From CF-46 sp963760735 (GTDB taxonomy: Bacteria > Chloroflexota > Limnocylindria > Limnocylindrales > CSP1-4), in contig CAVXEB010000004.1 of NCBI GenBank assembly GCA_963760735.1, forward strand, positions 744,001 to 808,000: a DNA stretch of 64,000 bases, in the 5' to 3' direction. Made by a program: the position numbers and the translations under genes. Below, in pieces: positions 1 to 10,362 of the stretch (position 1 is the stretch's first letter; every line of letters starts with the position of its first letter). The notes beneath the pieces are model-generated. The model made no database searches, was not told the DNA's origin, and worked only from the letters and a program-made list of their open reading frames with translations.

Positions 1-3000
1 GGTCCCAGCTCCTGTTTCAGGCCGACCCGGCCATCCGGACCGACCTCCGTCGCGCCGGTGGCGGTTGCCGCGACAGCCGTCCCGTCGTCGAGCGCGACGA
101 CCTGTTTCGCATCTCCGGCCCCCTCGACCATTCGGCCGAGGGGCGTCCGGCCGGCGAGGTCCCACACGATGAGGCGTCCGTTCGGATCGATCGTGGTCGC
201 TCGGGTCCCGTCCGTGGCAACGTCCAATGGGGTCGCCTGGCGGGTGCCGGTCGGCGGCAAGGCCAGGAGTGGGCGGTCCACGACGGCCTCGCCGGGCAGG
301 TGAACAGCGCGGAGTTGGCCGCTCTCACTGGTCGTGGCGACGGTTTCGCCGTCGGCCGCGATCGCGGCGCCCGTGCCGTGGTCCCGACCCGCGGTGGCGA
401 CGGAGACGCCGAGCGGTTCGGCGCCGAGGTCGTCGAGATCCCAGAGCTCAAGGCCGTTGACAGGCGTGATCCCGGCCAGGCTCCCGGTCTCGCCGATGTC
501 GACGTCGTTCAGCGGCTCGGTCGGACCGTCGCCGGTCGACGCTCCCTTCGAGACCTGCCAGAGCACCGGGACATCCTTCTCGGTGCCCGCGATCGCGACG
601 AGATCCCGTGCCTCGTCGACGTCCAGCGCCGTGACCGCGGATCCCGGCCAGTCGATCGGGAAGCGCGCGCACGTGCCCGAATTGAAGACGGCGACGTGCG
701 TGGTCAGCTCTGGACCCTCGGCCCAGGCGACCGCGATCTGGCCGCCCGTCCGGGACGGCGCGACCTTCAGGATCCCGGCCGCGTCCGCGGACACCGGGCA
801 CGTCTTCGCCGGGCCTCCGGACGGCCAGGGGCCGATCCTCAGTTCGCCGTCCGCGCCGGTCGCCACCGTCGAGCCGTCGCCAGAGATCCCGACGGCCTCA
901 GCGGCCGGGAGCGACCCGGCTTTCGCCCCCGTCACGACGTCCCAAAGCAGCACCCCGTCGCGGGTGCTCAGCACCGCCCGCACACCGGCGTCGTCCAGGC
1001 GACCGCCCCGGAGGGCCGAGCCGATCGCCTCGAAACTGCGCGGACCCGGACCGCGGGCGAAGCCGATCAGCGGGGCGGCCCGGAGCTGTAGATCGTCGGT
1101 TCGGGCCGCGGCCTCCATCGCGAGCAGGTAGCCGAGGTCCGGTCTCGACTCGAACGCCTGGCGTGCGTCGCCGGCGAGGCGAAAGGCGTCCGCCTGGGTC
1201 CGTGCCGTGTCGGCCCGGTCGGCTTCGTGGATCGCCTGGAACGCGAGGGCGCCGACCACGACAGCGACGCCTGCGAGGATCGGCACCGCGACGGTCAACA
1301 CCCGACGTAGCCGACCCTGAATGACCGCCGCGGCCACATAGGCATGGACCTCCTGGGTCACCTCGTCCGGATGCCGCTTGCTCCAGTCCCGCGCCAGGCT
1401 CAGGCGACCACCCGCCAGGACAGCCGTGCCGCGGCCGCTCGTCGCCCACGTTTGGGCGTCCCGGGCGAGCCACGAGCGCGTCTCGAGGTCCGCCCGGCGC
1501 TCACGGATCGCCGCCGCCACGGCAGGCCAGGCCCGGAACACCGCCTCGTGGACCGGACGGACGACCTCCGTCGGACGGACGGTCACCTCGTCCGCGGCCG
1601 TTGGGCCCGGGGCGCTCGCGACGACTCGCTGGTCGAGCGTGACGAGGCGATGGCTCTGGAGGTCGAGGAGGATCCCCCGCGGTCCCTCCGGGAGCTCGGC
1701 GACCGGCACCTCCGCCGCGGTGACCCGGCCTTGATCGTCGACCTGGGCGAGGCGAAGATACGCATCGACGACCGCGCTCTCCGGCACGCCTCGCCGGGCT
1801 GCGATCTCGCTCGAGGCGAGCTGCGCTCGCCGCTCGATCACGCGCTCCACCGGGCCGACTGTCGTGTACTGATCGGCCGTCACCACCGCGGGGTTCATCC
1901 TCGAGTGGGACGCAGTCAGCTCTTCGAGCAAGGCGGCGAGGAGCGGCAGGGCGTTGCCGGTCCCGGTGTCATCGAGGATCGTGTCGACCACGCTCGCCGG
2001 CTCGAACCGGATCCCGACGACGTGCGCCGGTCCGGTGATCACATCACGGAGGGCCGCCCGATCCATCGGCCGGACCCAGACAGGGTCGGTCTCGGCCAGC
2101 GGCCCGAGGGCCGGCTCACGGAGCCAGTCGTCAAGGGAGACGCTCCGGACCGCGGTGATCACGACGAGTCGCGCGGGGTCGACGGCGGCGAACCGCCGCG
2201 TCACCTCCGCAACCTCGTCCTTCGGGGCTCGCTCGACCAGGTCCTCCGCCTGATCGAGGAAGAGGACGACCCGGTTGCCGCCACGGGCGACGAGCGTGTC
2301 GACGGCGAACGCGTAACCGGCAGGCTCGGCCACCAGCCGATCGACCGGCACGCGATCGGCGGAGGACCCGGCCGTCGCGTCACTCAGCGCGATCGCGATC
2401 CGCTGGAGGGGGGCATTGCCCGGCTCGACGACGACGATTGCCGAGGTGGCCGGCTGCACCCGGAGGCGGGGCAGCACCCCCGCCCGGACCATCGACGACT
2501 TGCCGCTCCCGGACGGACCCGTGACGAGCAGGGGCGGCACCGGGGACCCGCGCAGGCGCTGGAGACATGCCTGGACCTCGGTGTCCCGGCCAAACAGCAC
2601 CGCCGCGTGCTCGTCGTCGAAGCGGGCGAGGCCCGGGTAGGGCGATCGGTCGAGGTCCCATTCGAAGCGATCGCCAGGCGGCATGCCGGCCCGGCTCAGC
2701 GCGAGAACGATCTTCTTGGCGAGCTCGTCGACGCTCGGATCCGGGGGGATGCGCTGCCGGTCGACGAGCAAGGGGTGCGTCGGTTCCGCGGCGAGGGACA
2801 CCTGGACGATGAACTTCCCCTGTGCCACCGCCACCGCGAGCTCCGTGTGGCACCACGGCGACGCGAGGGACGGCTCGCTCGCGAGGAAGACGACGGCGTC
2901 GGCGCGCTCGAGGCTGCCGAACAGCTCCGCCGCCCACTTCGTGCCGCCCGGGATCCCGCCTTCCTCGTCGCGGTCCTGGAAGACGGTCGGGTAGCCATGC

Positions 3001-3074
3001 GCGACCAGCTGCTCCCGAAGCCGGGTGACGGCAGTCGCGTCCTTCGAGGAGTAGCTGAGGAAGATCGAGGTCAA
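1..3074 (-). CDS. TIR-nSTAND NTPase with transmembrane segment and beta-propeller-like C-terminus (3' end beyond window)
   Basis: One uninterrupted frame runs from a TTG at 3074 to the left edge (over 1,020 codons). Residues 1-100 are a TIR domain: it opens IFLSYSSKD and carries SPWCHTEL, where Glu78 sits at the NADase catalytic position. A linker YPGLARF...LFGRD, typical of nSTAND1 proteins, leads to a P-loop GPSGSGKSS (186-194) and a Walker B stretch RVVLFLDQAEDL (about 269-280). A winged-helix-like region follows, then a hydrophobic segment near residues 590-612, then short repeats that read like WD40/beta-propeller blades up to the edge. Known STAND proteins of this layout sense a trigger, oligomerise and activate the effector domain; many are anti-phage. 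That role is inferred here. No better in-frame ATG or GTG exists, and the start lies 19 nt after the upstream gene's stop, so the two are probably co-transcribed. Confidence 0.88.
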   Translation of the reverse strand, partial: MTSIFLSYSSKDATAVTRLREQLVAHGYPTVFQDRDEEGGIPGGTKWAAELFGSLERADAVVFLASEPSLASPWCHTELAVAVAQGKFIVQVSLAAEPTHPLLVDRQRIPPDPSVDELAKKIVLALSRAGMPPGDRFEWDLDRSPYPGLARFDDEHAAVLFGRDTEVQACLQRLRGSPVPPLLVTGPSGSGKSSMVRAGVLPRLRVQPATSAIVVVEPGNAPLQRIAIALSDATAGSSADRVPVDRLVAEPAGYAFAVDTLVARGGNRVVLFLDQAEDLVERAPKDEVAEVTRRFAAVDPARLVVITAVRSVSLDDWLREPALGPLAETDPVWVRPMDRAALRDVITGPAHVVGIRFEPASVVDTILDDTGTGNALPLLAALLEELTASHSRMNPAVVTADQYTTVGPVERVIERRAQLASSEIAARRGVPESAVVDAYLRLAQVDDQGRVTAAEVPVAELPEGPRGILLDLQSHRLVTLDQRVVASAPGPTAADEVTVRPTEVVRPVHEAVFRAWPAVAAAIRERRADLETRSWLARDAQTWATSGRGTAVLAGGRLSLARDWSKRHPDEVTQEVHAYVAAAVIQGRLRRVLTVAVPILAGVAVVVGALAFQAIHEADRADTARTQADAFRLAGDARQAFESRPDLGYLLAMEAAARTDDLQLRAAPLIGFARGPGPRSFEAIGSALRGGRLDDAGVRAVLSTRDGVLLWDVVTGAKAGSLPAAEAVGISGDGSTVATGADGELRIGPWPSGGPAKTCPVSADAAGILKVAPSRTGGQIAVAWAEGPELTTHVAVFNSGTCARFPIDWPGSAVTALDVDEARDLVAIAGTEKDVPVLWQVSKGASTGDGPTEPLNDVDIGETGSLAGITPVNGLELWDLDDLGAEPLGVSVATAGRDHGTGAAIAADGETVATTSESGQLRAVHLPGEAVVDRPLLALPPTGTRQATPLDVATDGTRATTIDPNGRLIVWDLAGRTPLGRMVEGAGDAKQVVALDDGTAVAATATGATEVGPDGRVGLKQELG

Positions 3075-3093
3075 GCGCCGGGTCCCGGCAGCG

Positions 3094-4242
3094 TCATGCG
3101 GTGACCGTGACCTCGACGAAGTTCCGGAAGCGGGGCTGATTCCGATCGTAGTCGGGCGGGGTGGCCACGACTCGAACCGTGCAGTCGTACGAGCCGCCGC
3201 CCGGGTTGTCGAGCGACAGGTTCAGGTGATACAGCGTCCGATTATCGGAGACCGTCGGCCCTGGCGTGACAGTCGCCCCGATCGAATAGTTGTCAGAGCA
3301 CGACACGTCGTCGACGGCGACGCCGCCGACCCCGTGGGAGCTCTCCGTGAAGTCGATGCTCTGGCTCTGACCCTTGCTGTAGTCCAGGGTGTAGCTCGGC
3401 TTCGCGAAGACGATGTTCACATTCGGCACGGCGATCGCGAACGTGGCCTTGACCGGCGCCGGCGTCTCGTAGTTGGAAGACGACGGCGAGTAGGCCTCGA
3501 CCGTGCACGACTGCTCGAGCGGCGGAAGGCCGCCGAGCTCGGGGATCCCGTTCAGCGTCAGCTTCGTGCCCTGGACTCGACAGGTCTGGTCGAGGGCGTT
3601 CGAGGCCTTCCTGAACTTGATCGTGATCGGCAGCGAGGCCGATGCTTTGAGGGAAACCGAGAAGGGCCGCGAGTAGGCGACAGCCTTACCCTTGAACGTG
3701 ATCTTCGGCAGGCCCTTGCGGATCACGAGGCTGGCCGTGTCTTTGGCCGCCGGCCCGGAGGCCGTTTGGGCGGTGAGCTGGCAGGTTCCGACTCCCTTGA
3801 TCGTCACGATCCCGTTCGAGCCGCCGATCGCGCACGGGCCGCTCGCGCTGTAGGCGACCTTCGCGCTGTTGCTCGCGGTCGCGACGACCTTGAACGGCTT
3901 GTCGCCCCACCGCTTCGCCGGAACGCTGCCGAACCGGACGGTCGCGGTACCCGGCGGGCTCGTCGGTGGGCGAGACGAGGGGGTGCCGTCGTCAGGCGGG
4001 GCCGACCCGTCGTCAGGCGGGGCCGACGAGCCTTCGTCGGACGGCTCCGTGCCGTCGTGAGCGGGCCCGGTCGACGCGCTGTCGTCGGACGAGATCGGCT
4101 CTTCGGAGGCCGTCGACGGCGACGATCCCTCCGTGCTCGGCGTCGGCGTGGCGCTCGACGCACACCCCCAGCTGATCGCAGCGATTGCGAACACGACCGC
4201 TACGCGTTGAACGATGGTCTGTGGTTCGTCTCGGTCCGACAT
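3094..4242 (-). CDS. Secreted or anchored protein with Ig-like repeats
   Basis: I chose the ATG giving MSDRDEP because a hydrophobic signal segment (VAVVFAIAAISWGCAS) follows directly; a start 11 codons earlier is also open. The Cys after ISWG could be a lipidation site, but the lipobox is poor. Residues about 30-95 are Ser/Pro/Asp/Gly-rich with small repeats (APPDDGS). The rest reads as three or four Ig-like or MBG-type beta domains with paired cysteines, ending FVEVTVTA. It should be exported and extracellular. It ends 19 nt before the TIR-nSTAND gene on the same strand, so it may be functionally linked, for example as an envelope component. No specific function can be given. Confidence 0.75.
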   Translation of the reverse strand: MSDRDEPQTIVQRVAVVFAIAAISWGCASSATPTPSTEGSSPSTASEEPISSDDSASTGPAHDGTEPSDEGSSAPPDDGSAPPDDGTPSSRPPTSPPGTATVRFGSVPAKRWGDKPFKVVATASNSAKVAYSASGPCAIGGSNGIVTIKGVGTCQLTAQTASGPAAKDTASLVIRKGLPKITFKGKAVAYSRPFSVSLKASASLPITIKFRKASNALDQTCRVQGTKLTLNGIPELGGLPPLEQSCTVEAYSPSSSNYETPAPVKATFAIAVPNVNIVFAKPSYTLDYSKGQSQSIDFTESSHGVGGVAVDDVSCSDNYSIGATVTPGPTVSDNRTLYHLNLSLDNPGGGSYDCTVRVVATPPDYDRNQPRFRNFVEVTVTA

Positions 4243-4275
4243 GACCCACCCTCGCGTCCGAGCACCGATCCTCAC

Positions 4276-4538
4276 AGTCGATCGTCACGCCGGCGTCTCG
4301 TCGAGAGGCGGTCCGTCGGGCTCGTAGGCGGGCTCGACGGCCATCTAACGGGCGCGTGCGAGCCAGCTCGCGCAGGACCGCGAGGTCCAGGTCGGCGGCC
4401 GGGCGAACGTCACGTTGGCGAGCCTGCGGCCGGTCCACTTGCTCGATCCGAGTGCGCGGGCCGCGGTACAGCGGACCTACGGTCTGCCGCGGCCGTTAGC
4501 GCGCGGCAGCCAATCGTGATCTCGCTTGAGAAGATTGG
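4276..4538. other. Gene-free stretch between the Ig-like gene and tRNA-Arg
   Basis: About 260 bases with no convincing gene, RNA or repeat. It should hold the promoter of the leftward Ig-like/TIR-nSTAND pair, but I see no clear -35/-10. There is no integrase, and I found no copy of a tRNA 3' end that would mark an attachment site. Confidence 0.5.
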
Positions 4539-4611
4539 CGCGCCCGGCGGGACTCGAACCCACGACCTTCAGGTCCGCAACCTGACGCTCTATCCACTGA
4601 GCTACGGGCGC
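4539..4611 (-). tRNA. tRNA-Arg(GCG)
   Basis: The minus strand folds as a 73-nt cloverleaf with acceptor arms GCGCCCG/CGGGCGC and discriminator G. The anticodon stem TCAGG/CCTGA holds the loop TTGCGGA, so the anticodon is GCG and reads CGC, a favoured Arg codon in this G+C-rich genome. The T-loop is TTCGAGT. CCA is not fully encoded (GCC follows the acceptor arm). Confidence 0.95.
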
Positions 4612-4652
4612 ACACGTGCCCTGCGTTCGCCGGTGCGGAACCGGGGCGAATC

Positions 4653-4744
<92 letters not shown>

Positions 4745-4840
4745 GTCGCGCGGCGGGCGGAATCCTACCACGCGTTTTCGGCCCGGCCGACCGGCCGCGA
4801 TCTGCTACGTTGGCCCGCTCCCGACCCCCAGGAGGCCGCG

Positions 4841-5440
4841 ATGACCGACTCGGAAGCGAGCCGTCCACAGAGGACGAAGGAAGAGATCCAGTCGATCGTC
4901 GTCGGCGAGCTGAAGCCGCTCACCGAGCCGATCACGTTCGTCGAATATGACCCCGATTGGCCCGTCCTCTATGCCCGCGAGGAGGCCCGGATCCGGTCGA
5001 TCCTCGGCGATCGCGTGCTGCGAATCGAGCACACAGGCTCCACGTCGGTGTCCGGCCTGGCCGCAAAGCCGATCATCGACATCACGATGATCGTGGCCGA
5101 CGTCCTCGACGAGCCGGCGTACGCCGGTGACCTGGAAGCGGCCGGCTATGTCCTCCGAATCCGGGAACAGGAGCCCGAGTGGTACGACCATCGGGTCTTC
5201 AAGGGACCCGACACGAACGTGAACCTCCACGTGTTCTCCAGGGGCTGCGTCGAGCTCGACCGGATGGTCGGCTTCCGCGACTGGCTCCGGACCCATGACG
5301 ACGACCGCGCCCTGTATGAGCGGACGAAGCGCGAGCTGCTGACCCGCTACTGGGAGTACGTCCAGAACTACGCTGACGCGAAGACCGAGGTCGTCGAGGA
5401 GATCGTTGCCCGTGCCGGCCTGCCGGGGCGGCGGCCGTGA
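4841..5440 (+). CDS. GrpB/UPF0157 family nucleotidyltransferase-fold protein
   Basis: The ATG at 4841 has an AGGAGG 6 nt upstream. The 199-residue product has the GrpB signature: FVEYDPDWP near residue 40, then RIEHTGSTSVSGLAAKPIIDI, which matches the GSTS..GL..KPIID core of the nucleotidyltransferase-like fold, and NLHVF further on. Members occur alone or fused to dephospho-CoA kinase; their substrate is largely unknown. The gene is monocistronic between the tRNA pair and the aroF promoter. Function beyond family membership is not assignable. Confidence 0.85.
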   Translation: MTDSEASRPQRTKEEIQSIVVGELKPLTEPITFVEYDPDWPVLYAREEARIRSILGDRVLRIEHTGSTSVSGLAAKPIIDITMIVADVLDEPAYAGDLEAAGYVLRIREQEPEWYDHRVFKGPDTNVNLHVFSRGCVELDRMVGFRDWLRTHDDDRALYERTKRELLTRYWEYVQNYADAKTEVVEEIVARAGLPGRRP

Positions 5441-5477
5441 CGCGTTGGACGTCGGCTCGATCCGCCGAGACCCCGCG

Positions 5478-5506
5478 TTGACACGCGTGCGGCGTGGCCG
5501 TACCGT
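5478..5506 (+). promoter_or_regulatory. Sigma-70-type promoter of the aro operon
   Basis: A consensus -35 TTGACA (5478-5483) is followed by a 17-bp spacer and the -10 TACCGT (5501-5506). Transcription should start near 5512-5514, only 5-8 nt before the leader-peptide ATG at 5519. It drives the leader and, on read-through, aroF and the downstream aro genes. Confidence 0.8.
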
Positions 5507-5518
5507 CCGAGGGACCAG

Positions 5519-5554
5519 ATGAACACGCTCTTCTACTTTCGACACCCGGCATGA
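5519..5554 (+). CDS. Candidate leader peptide MNTLFYFRHPA controlling the aro operon
   Basis: A 12-codon frame (ATG...TGA) sits directly after the predicted transcription start, with GAGGG 5 nt upstream of its ATG. Codons 5-7 are Phe-Tyr-Phe (TTC TAC TTT), two end products of the pathway, and the last codons lie inside the 5' arm of a long stem (5543-5556). Leader peptides of classical attenuators (pheL, trpL) have this design: stalling at scarce-amino-acid codons changes the RNA fold and prevents termination. The frame is small, so coding is an inference from position, codon content and structure. Confidence 0.65.
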   Translation: MNTLFYFRHPA

Positions 5555-5598
5555 CCGACCCCGGAGCCTAGGCCCGGGATCGCGGGTCGTGCCGGGTG
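5543..5598 (+). promoter_or_regulatory. Long leader stem-loop upstream of the aro terminator
   Basis: The arms CACCCGGCATGACC (5543-5556) and GGTCGTGCCGGGTG (5585-5598) pair over 14 positions with a single G-U, enclosing a smaller CCCGG/CCGGG hairpin. The 5' arm overlaps the leader peptide's last codons and stop, so a ribosome stalled at Phe/Tyr codons 5531-5539 would cover most of it. This is where a protector or pause hairpin would sit. I could not settle which alternative pairing would serve as antiterminator. Confidence 0.6.
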
Positions 5599-5599
5599 C

Positions 5600-5630
5600 A
5601 AGCAGAGGTCGCGACCTCTGCTTTTTTGTT
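5600..5630 (+). terminator. Intrinsic terminator in the aroF leader
   Basis: A perfect inverted repeat GCAGAGGTCG/CGACCTCTGC (5602-5621), extendable by A-U pairs, is followed by six Ts and GTT. It lies between promoter and aroF, in the sense orientation, 26 nt before the aroF start, so it must be bypassed for operon expression. Confidence 0.88.
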
Positions 5631-5655
5631 TGACCAGCGGAGGAACCGAACGGCG

Positions 5656-6737
<1,082 letters not shown>

Positions 6738-6738
<1 letters not shown>

Positions 6739-8123
6739 TGGTCGCCACGATGCCCGATGTTGCCGTCATCGACCGGGCCGCGCGCCTGCGCGGCGAGCTC
6801 GAGCTGCCCGGCGACAAGTCGGTCAGCCACCGCGCCCTGATGCTCGCGACGCTCGCCGCCGGAGAGAGCCGGATCCAGGGCGCGGGCGACGGGGCGGACG
6901 TCCGCTCGACGGCGGCGATCTGCCGGGCACTCGGGGCGAGCGTCGAGCGCCATGACGTCGACCGGGCGGGCGGCCCGACCGTCGACTACCGGGTGGTTTC
7001 GCCGGGCGTCGACGGGCTCGGCGAGCCCGCGGCCGACCTCGACTGCGGGAACTCCGGGACGAGCCTCCGGCTCTTCGCCGGGATCGTTGCGGGCCTTCCG
7101 TTCCGGACCGTCCTCGACGGTGACGATTCATTGCGGCGCCGACCCGTCGCTCGTATCATCGAACCGCTTCGGGCGATGGGCGCGACGGTCCACGCCCGGG
7201 CGGACGACTCCCTCCCACCGCTCACCGTGATCGGTCGTCATCCGCTCCGGGCGGTCGACCGCTGGACCCCCGTCCCGAGCGCTCAGGTCAAGTCGGCGAT
7301 CCTGCTGGCGGGGCTCCGGGCGGAGGGCTCGACGATCGTTCGCGAGACGGTCGCGACGCGCGATCACACCGAGCGGATGCTGCGGGCTCGAGGGATCCCG
7401 GTGCGGACGGAGCGCCTGTCACCGGACGAGGCCGAGGGGAGGCAGGGAGCGGTGGCGATCATGGTGGAGGGAGGGCGAGCAATGACGGCGATCGACGAGC
7501 GCGTCCCCGGCGACGTGTCCGCGGCTGCCTTCTGGCTCGTCGCCGGCGCGATCCATCCCGACGCGGACCTGACCCTCCGCGGGGTGGGCCTGAACCCGAC
7601 GCGGCGCGCCGTGATCGACATCCTCCTCTCGATGGGTGCGGACATCACGGAGACCTCCATCGACGGTGCGACGACCGGCACCGACGACGGTGCCGGCGAG
7701 CCGCTGGCCGACCTGCGGGTCCGCTCGTCGTCGCTCCGTGGCGTCGACCTGGCGCCCGCGGACGTCGCCGCGGCGATCGACGAGATCCCGATCCTCTGCC
7801 TGGCGGCGGCCCGGGCGACCGGAACGACGACGATCCGCGGCGCCGGCGAGCTCCGCCACAAGGAATCGGACAGGATCGCCGGGACCGCCGACGGGCTCCG
7901 GGCCCTCGGCGCCGAGGTCGACGTCGACGGCGACGACCTCCGGATCCGCGGCGGCCGACCGCTCGCCGGGGCGACGGTCGACAGTCTCGACGACCATCGG
8001 CTCGCCATGACGTTCGCGATCGCGGGGCTGATCGCAGCCGACCGGACGACCGTCCTCCGGCCGGGCAGCGCGGCGATCTCCTACCCAGGCTTCTTCGACG
8101 ACCTCGGAAGGGTGGCGTCATGA
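6738..8123 (+). CDS. aroA: 3-phosphoshikimate 1-carboxyvinyltransferase (EPSP synthase)
   Basis: Transfers the enolpyruvyl group of PEP to shikimate 3-phosphate. The 461-residue protein has LPGDKSVSHRALM near the N-terminus, the PEP-loop CGNSGTSLRL (Gly kept at the position altered in CP4-type tolerant enzymes), VPGDVSAAAFWLVAGA and LRHKESDRI. The GD(V/P)S.AAF pattern and NPTRRAVIDIL resemble class II enzymes. The start shares bases with the aroF stop (TGATG), so translation is probably coupled; a second ATG five codons in is possible. The end overlaps aroE by 4 nt. Confidence 0.95.
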
Positions 8124-9046
8124 CCAAGCGTGTCGTCCTCATCGGCCATCCCGTCGCCCACTCGCTGTCCGGCGCCATGCAGCAGGCCGCCTTCGACGAC
8201 CAGGGGATCGACGCCGCCTACGAGCTGTGGGATCGAGCCCCGATCGTCCTGCCCGACGCGATCGCCGAGATCCGCGGCGACGACTTCCTCGGGGCGAACG
8301 TCACGATCCCCCACAAGGAGCGAGTGGTCCCGCTCGTCGACAAGCTGACGGAGGAGGCCCAGGCCACCGGCGCCGTCAACACGATCACCCGCGAGGGCCA
8401 GCGGCTCGTCGGCCACAACACCGACGTGCCGGGCTTCAAGGTCGCGCTCGACCAGCTGGTCGGCCGCCAGAAGATGCCGCGGACCGCGATCGTGCTCGGG
8501 GCGGGCGGCGGTGCGCGCGCGGTCGTCTTCGGGCTGATCCGCGACGGGTTCCAGCGGGTCGTGATCTTCAACCGCCACCTCCACCGGGCGGAGGCGCTCG
8601 TGAAGCACTTCGGCCGAAGCGCCTCCCACATGGAGCTCCGGGCGATGCCGTGGCACGATTCGATCATCGAGTCCGAGCTCGCGAAGACGAAGATCCTCGT
8701 CAACGCCACCTCGATCGGGCTGGTGGGTGACGTCTCGCCGATCCCGGCCGAGATCCTGCCGCCCGAGCTCATGGTCCTCGACCTGATCTACAACCGGACC
8801 CGCCTCCTGCGCGACGCCGAGGCGGCCGGTGCGACGACCTCCGACGGCGAGCTGATGCTGCTCCACCAGGGCGCTGCTGCGTTCACGCTCTGGACGGGGC
8901 GGCCCGCGCCGGTCGACGTCATGCAGAAGGCGTTGTCGACCGCCCGCGCGGGCGGCGTCCGGTCCGCGGAAGGCGAGCCGACCGGGGAGCCCGAGCCAAC
9001 GGCCGCCGGCGCCGGGTCGGCATCGGCCGGCCCCGGCGGCGACTGA
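8120..9046 (+). CDS. aroE: Shikimate 5-dehydrogenase
   Basis: NADP-linked reduction of 3-dehydroshikimate to shikimate. Substrate residues are visible: Ser pair in HPVAHSLSGAM, Lys in NVTIPHKE, Asp in GHNTDVPGF. The dinucleotide loop is VLGAGGGARAV, and NATSIG follows. 308 residues; the last 30 are a Gly/Ala/Pro-rich tail beyond the family's usual end. Overlaps aroA by ATGA; the gap to aroC is 25 nt. Confidence 0.95.
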   Translation: MTKRVVLIGHPVAHSLSGAMQQAAFDDQGIDAAYELWDRAPIVLPDAIAEIRGDDFLGANVTIPHKERVVPLVDKLTEEAQATGAVNTITREGQRLVGHNTDVPGFKVALDQLVGRQKMPRTAIVLGAGGGARAVVFGLIRDGFQRVVIFNRHLHRAEALVKHFGRSASHMELRAMPWHDSIIESELAKTKILVNATSIGLVGDVSPIPAEILPPELMVLDLIYNRTRLLRDAEAAGATTSDGELMLLHQGAAAFTLWTGRPAPVDVMQKALSTARAGGVRSAEGEPTGEPEPTAAGAGSASAGPGGD

Positions 9047-9071
9047 CCAACCGCCGATCGCGATCGCATCC

Positions 9072-10349
9072 ATGGGTCGCCTGCGCTGGCTGACGGCCGG
9101 TAAATCGCACGGCCGGTCGCTTGCGGTCACCGTCGAGGGCGTACCGGCCGGGCTGGCGCTGTCGTCGGAGCAGCTCTCGATCGACCTCGCACGCCGCCAG
9201 CGCGGCTACGGTCGGGGTGCGCGCCAGGCGATCGAGCACGACACGGCCGACATCGTCGCCGGCGTCCGCCACGGGGTGACGCTCGGGTCGCCGATCCTGC
9301 TCCTCGTCGCGAACCGGGACTGGGAGAACTGGACCTCGGTCATGCAGGTCGAGGGCCTGTCCGACGACGAGGCCGCGGAGCTCGCGGCCGCGGCCGCCGA
9401 CGGCAACAAGCGGGCCGCCCCGGTGACGCGGGTCCGGCCCGGCCACGCGGATCTCGCGGGCGCCCTGAAGTACGGCTTCAACGACGTCCGGAACGTCCTC
9501 GAGCGCGCGTCCGCCCGGGAGACCGCCGCCCGCGTCGCCGCGGGTGGGATCGCCAGGGCGATCCTCGCCGAGCTCGGCGTCGACGTCTGGTCGTTCACCG
9601 CCGAGGTCGGCGGCGTGGCGGTGGACCCGGAGCGCGCGACGCGCTCTCGAGCGGAGGCCGACGAGTCCCCGCTGCGGTGCCCGGACCCCGACGCGGAGGT
9701 CGCGATGATCGCCCGGATCGACGAGGCGCGATCGAACGGCGACACCGTCGGCGGCGTGTTCGAGGTCGTGGCCCACGGGCTCCCGATCGGGGTCGGGTCG
9801 TACGTCCACTGGGACCGCCGGCTGGACGCCGCCCTCGCGGCGGCCGTGATGAGCATCAACATCGTCAAGGGCGTCGAGTTCGGCCTGGGGTTCGAGCAGA
9901 CCCGCCGGTTCGGGTCGGCCGTCCACGACGTGATCGAGGGCCGCGGCGAGGGCGGTCGCTGGATCCATCGCTCGAACAACGCGGGTGGCCTGACCGGTGG
10001 AGTCACGAACGGCGAGCCCCTCGTGGTCCGCGGCGCCGTCAAGCCTATCTCGACGCTGGCCCGGCCGCTGCCCTCGGCGGACCTCGTCACCGGCGACGCG
10101 GTCGACAAGGCCCACTACGAGCGATCGGACATCAGCGTCGTCCCGGCGGCCGGCGTCGTCGGCGAGGCGATGGTGATGCTGACCCTGGCCGACGCGATGC
10201 TCGACACCTTCGGTGGGAGCACGATCGGCGACACCCGGGCGGCCCTCAACGGGTATGTCGAGCGGATCTCGACGGCCATCCCGGCGCCGGTTGCCGGCGG
10301 ACGACGCGTACCGGGCGGCGACGAGGCCGGCTCCGGCGGCGACGACTAG
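9072..10349 (+). CDS. aroC: Chorismate synthase
   Basis: Converts EPSP to chorismate with reduced FMN. 425 residues with the diagnostic GKSHGRSLAVTVEG near the N-terminus, RRQRGYGRGARQ, RPGHADLAGALKYG, RASARETAARVAAG and the C-terminal DISVVPAAGVVGEAM. A Gly/Asp/Ala-rich C-terminal tail extends past the catalytic core. No strong ribosome site precedes the ATG, but it lies only 25 nt after aroE, so re-initiation is plausible. aroKB follows after 13 nt. Confidence 0.95.
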   Translation: MGRLRWLTAGKSHGRSLAVTVEGVPAGLALSSEQLSIDLARRQRGYGRGARQAIEHDTADIVAGVRHGVTLGSPILLLVANRDWENWTSVMQVEGLSDDEAAELAAAAADGNKRAAPVTRVRPGHADLAGALKYGFNDVRNVLERASARETAARVAAGGIARAILAELGVDVWSFTAEVGGVAVDPERATRSRAEADESPLRCPDPDAEVAMIARIDEARSNGDTVGGVFEVVAHGLPIGVGSYVHWDRRLDAALAAAVMSINIVKGVEFGLGFEQTRRFGSAVHDVIEGRGEGGRWIHRSNNAGGLTGGVTNGEPLVVRGAVKPISTLARPLPSADLVTGDAVDKAHYERSDISVVPAAGVVGEAMVMLTLADAMLDTFGGSTIGDTRAALNGYVERISTAIPAPVAGGRRVPGGDEAGSGGDD

Positions 10350-10362
10350 GCGATCGAGGAGC

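Noticed and set aside
1344..3104. A 586-codon + strand frame opposite the TIR-nSTAND gene
   Set aside because: The minus strand carries TIR, P-loop and Walker B motifs in one frame to the window edge; the + strand frame has none.
5596..5655. Earlier start for aroF at 5596
   Set aside because: It would translate the terminator hairpin and its T tract; the ATG at 5656 gives a normal DAHP synthase N-terminus.
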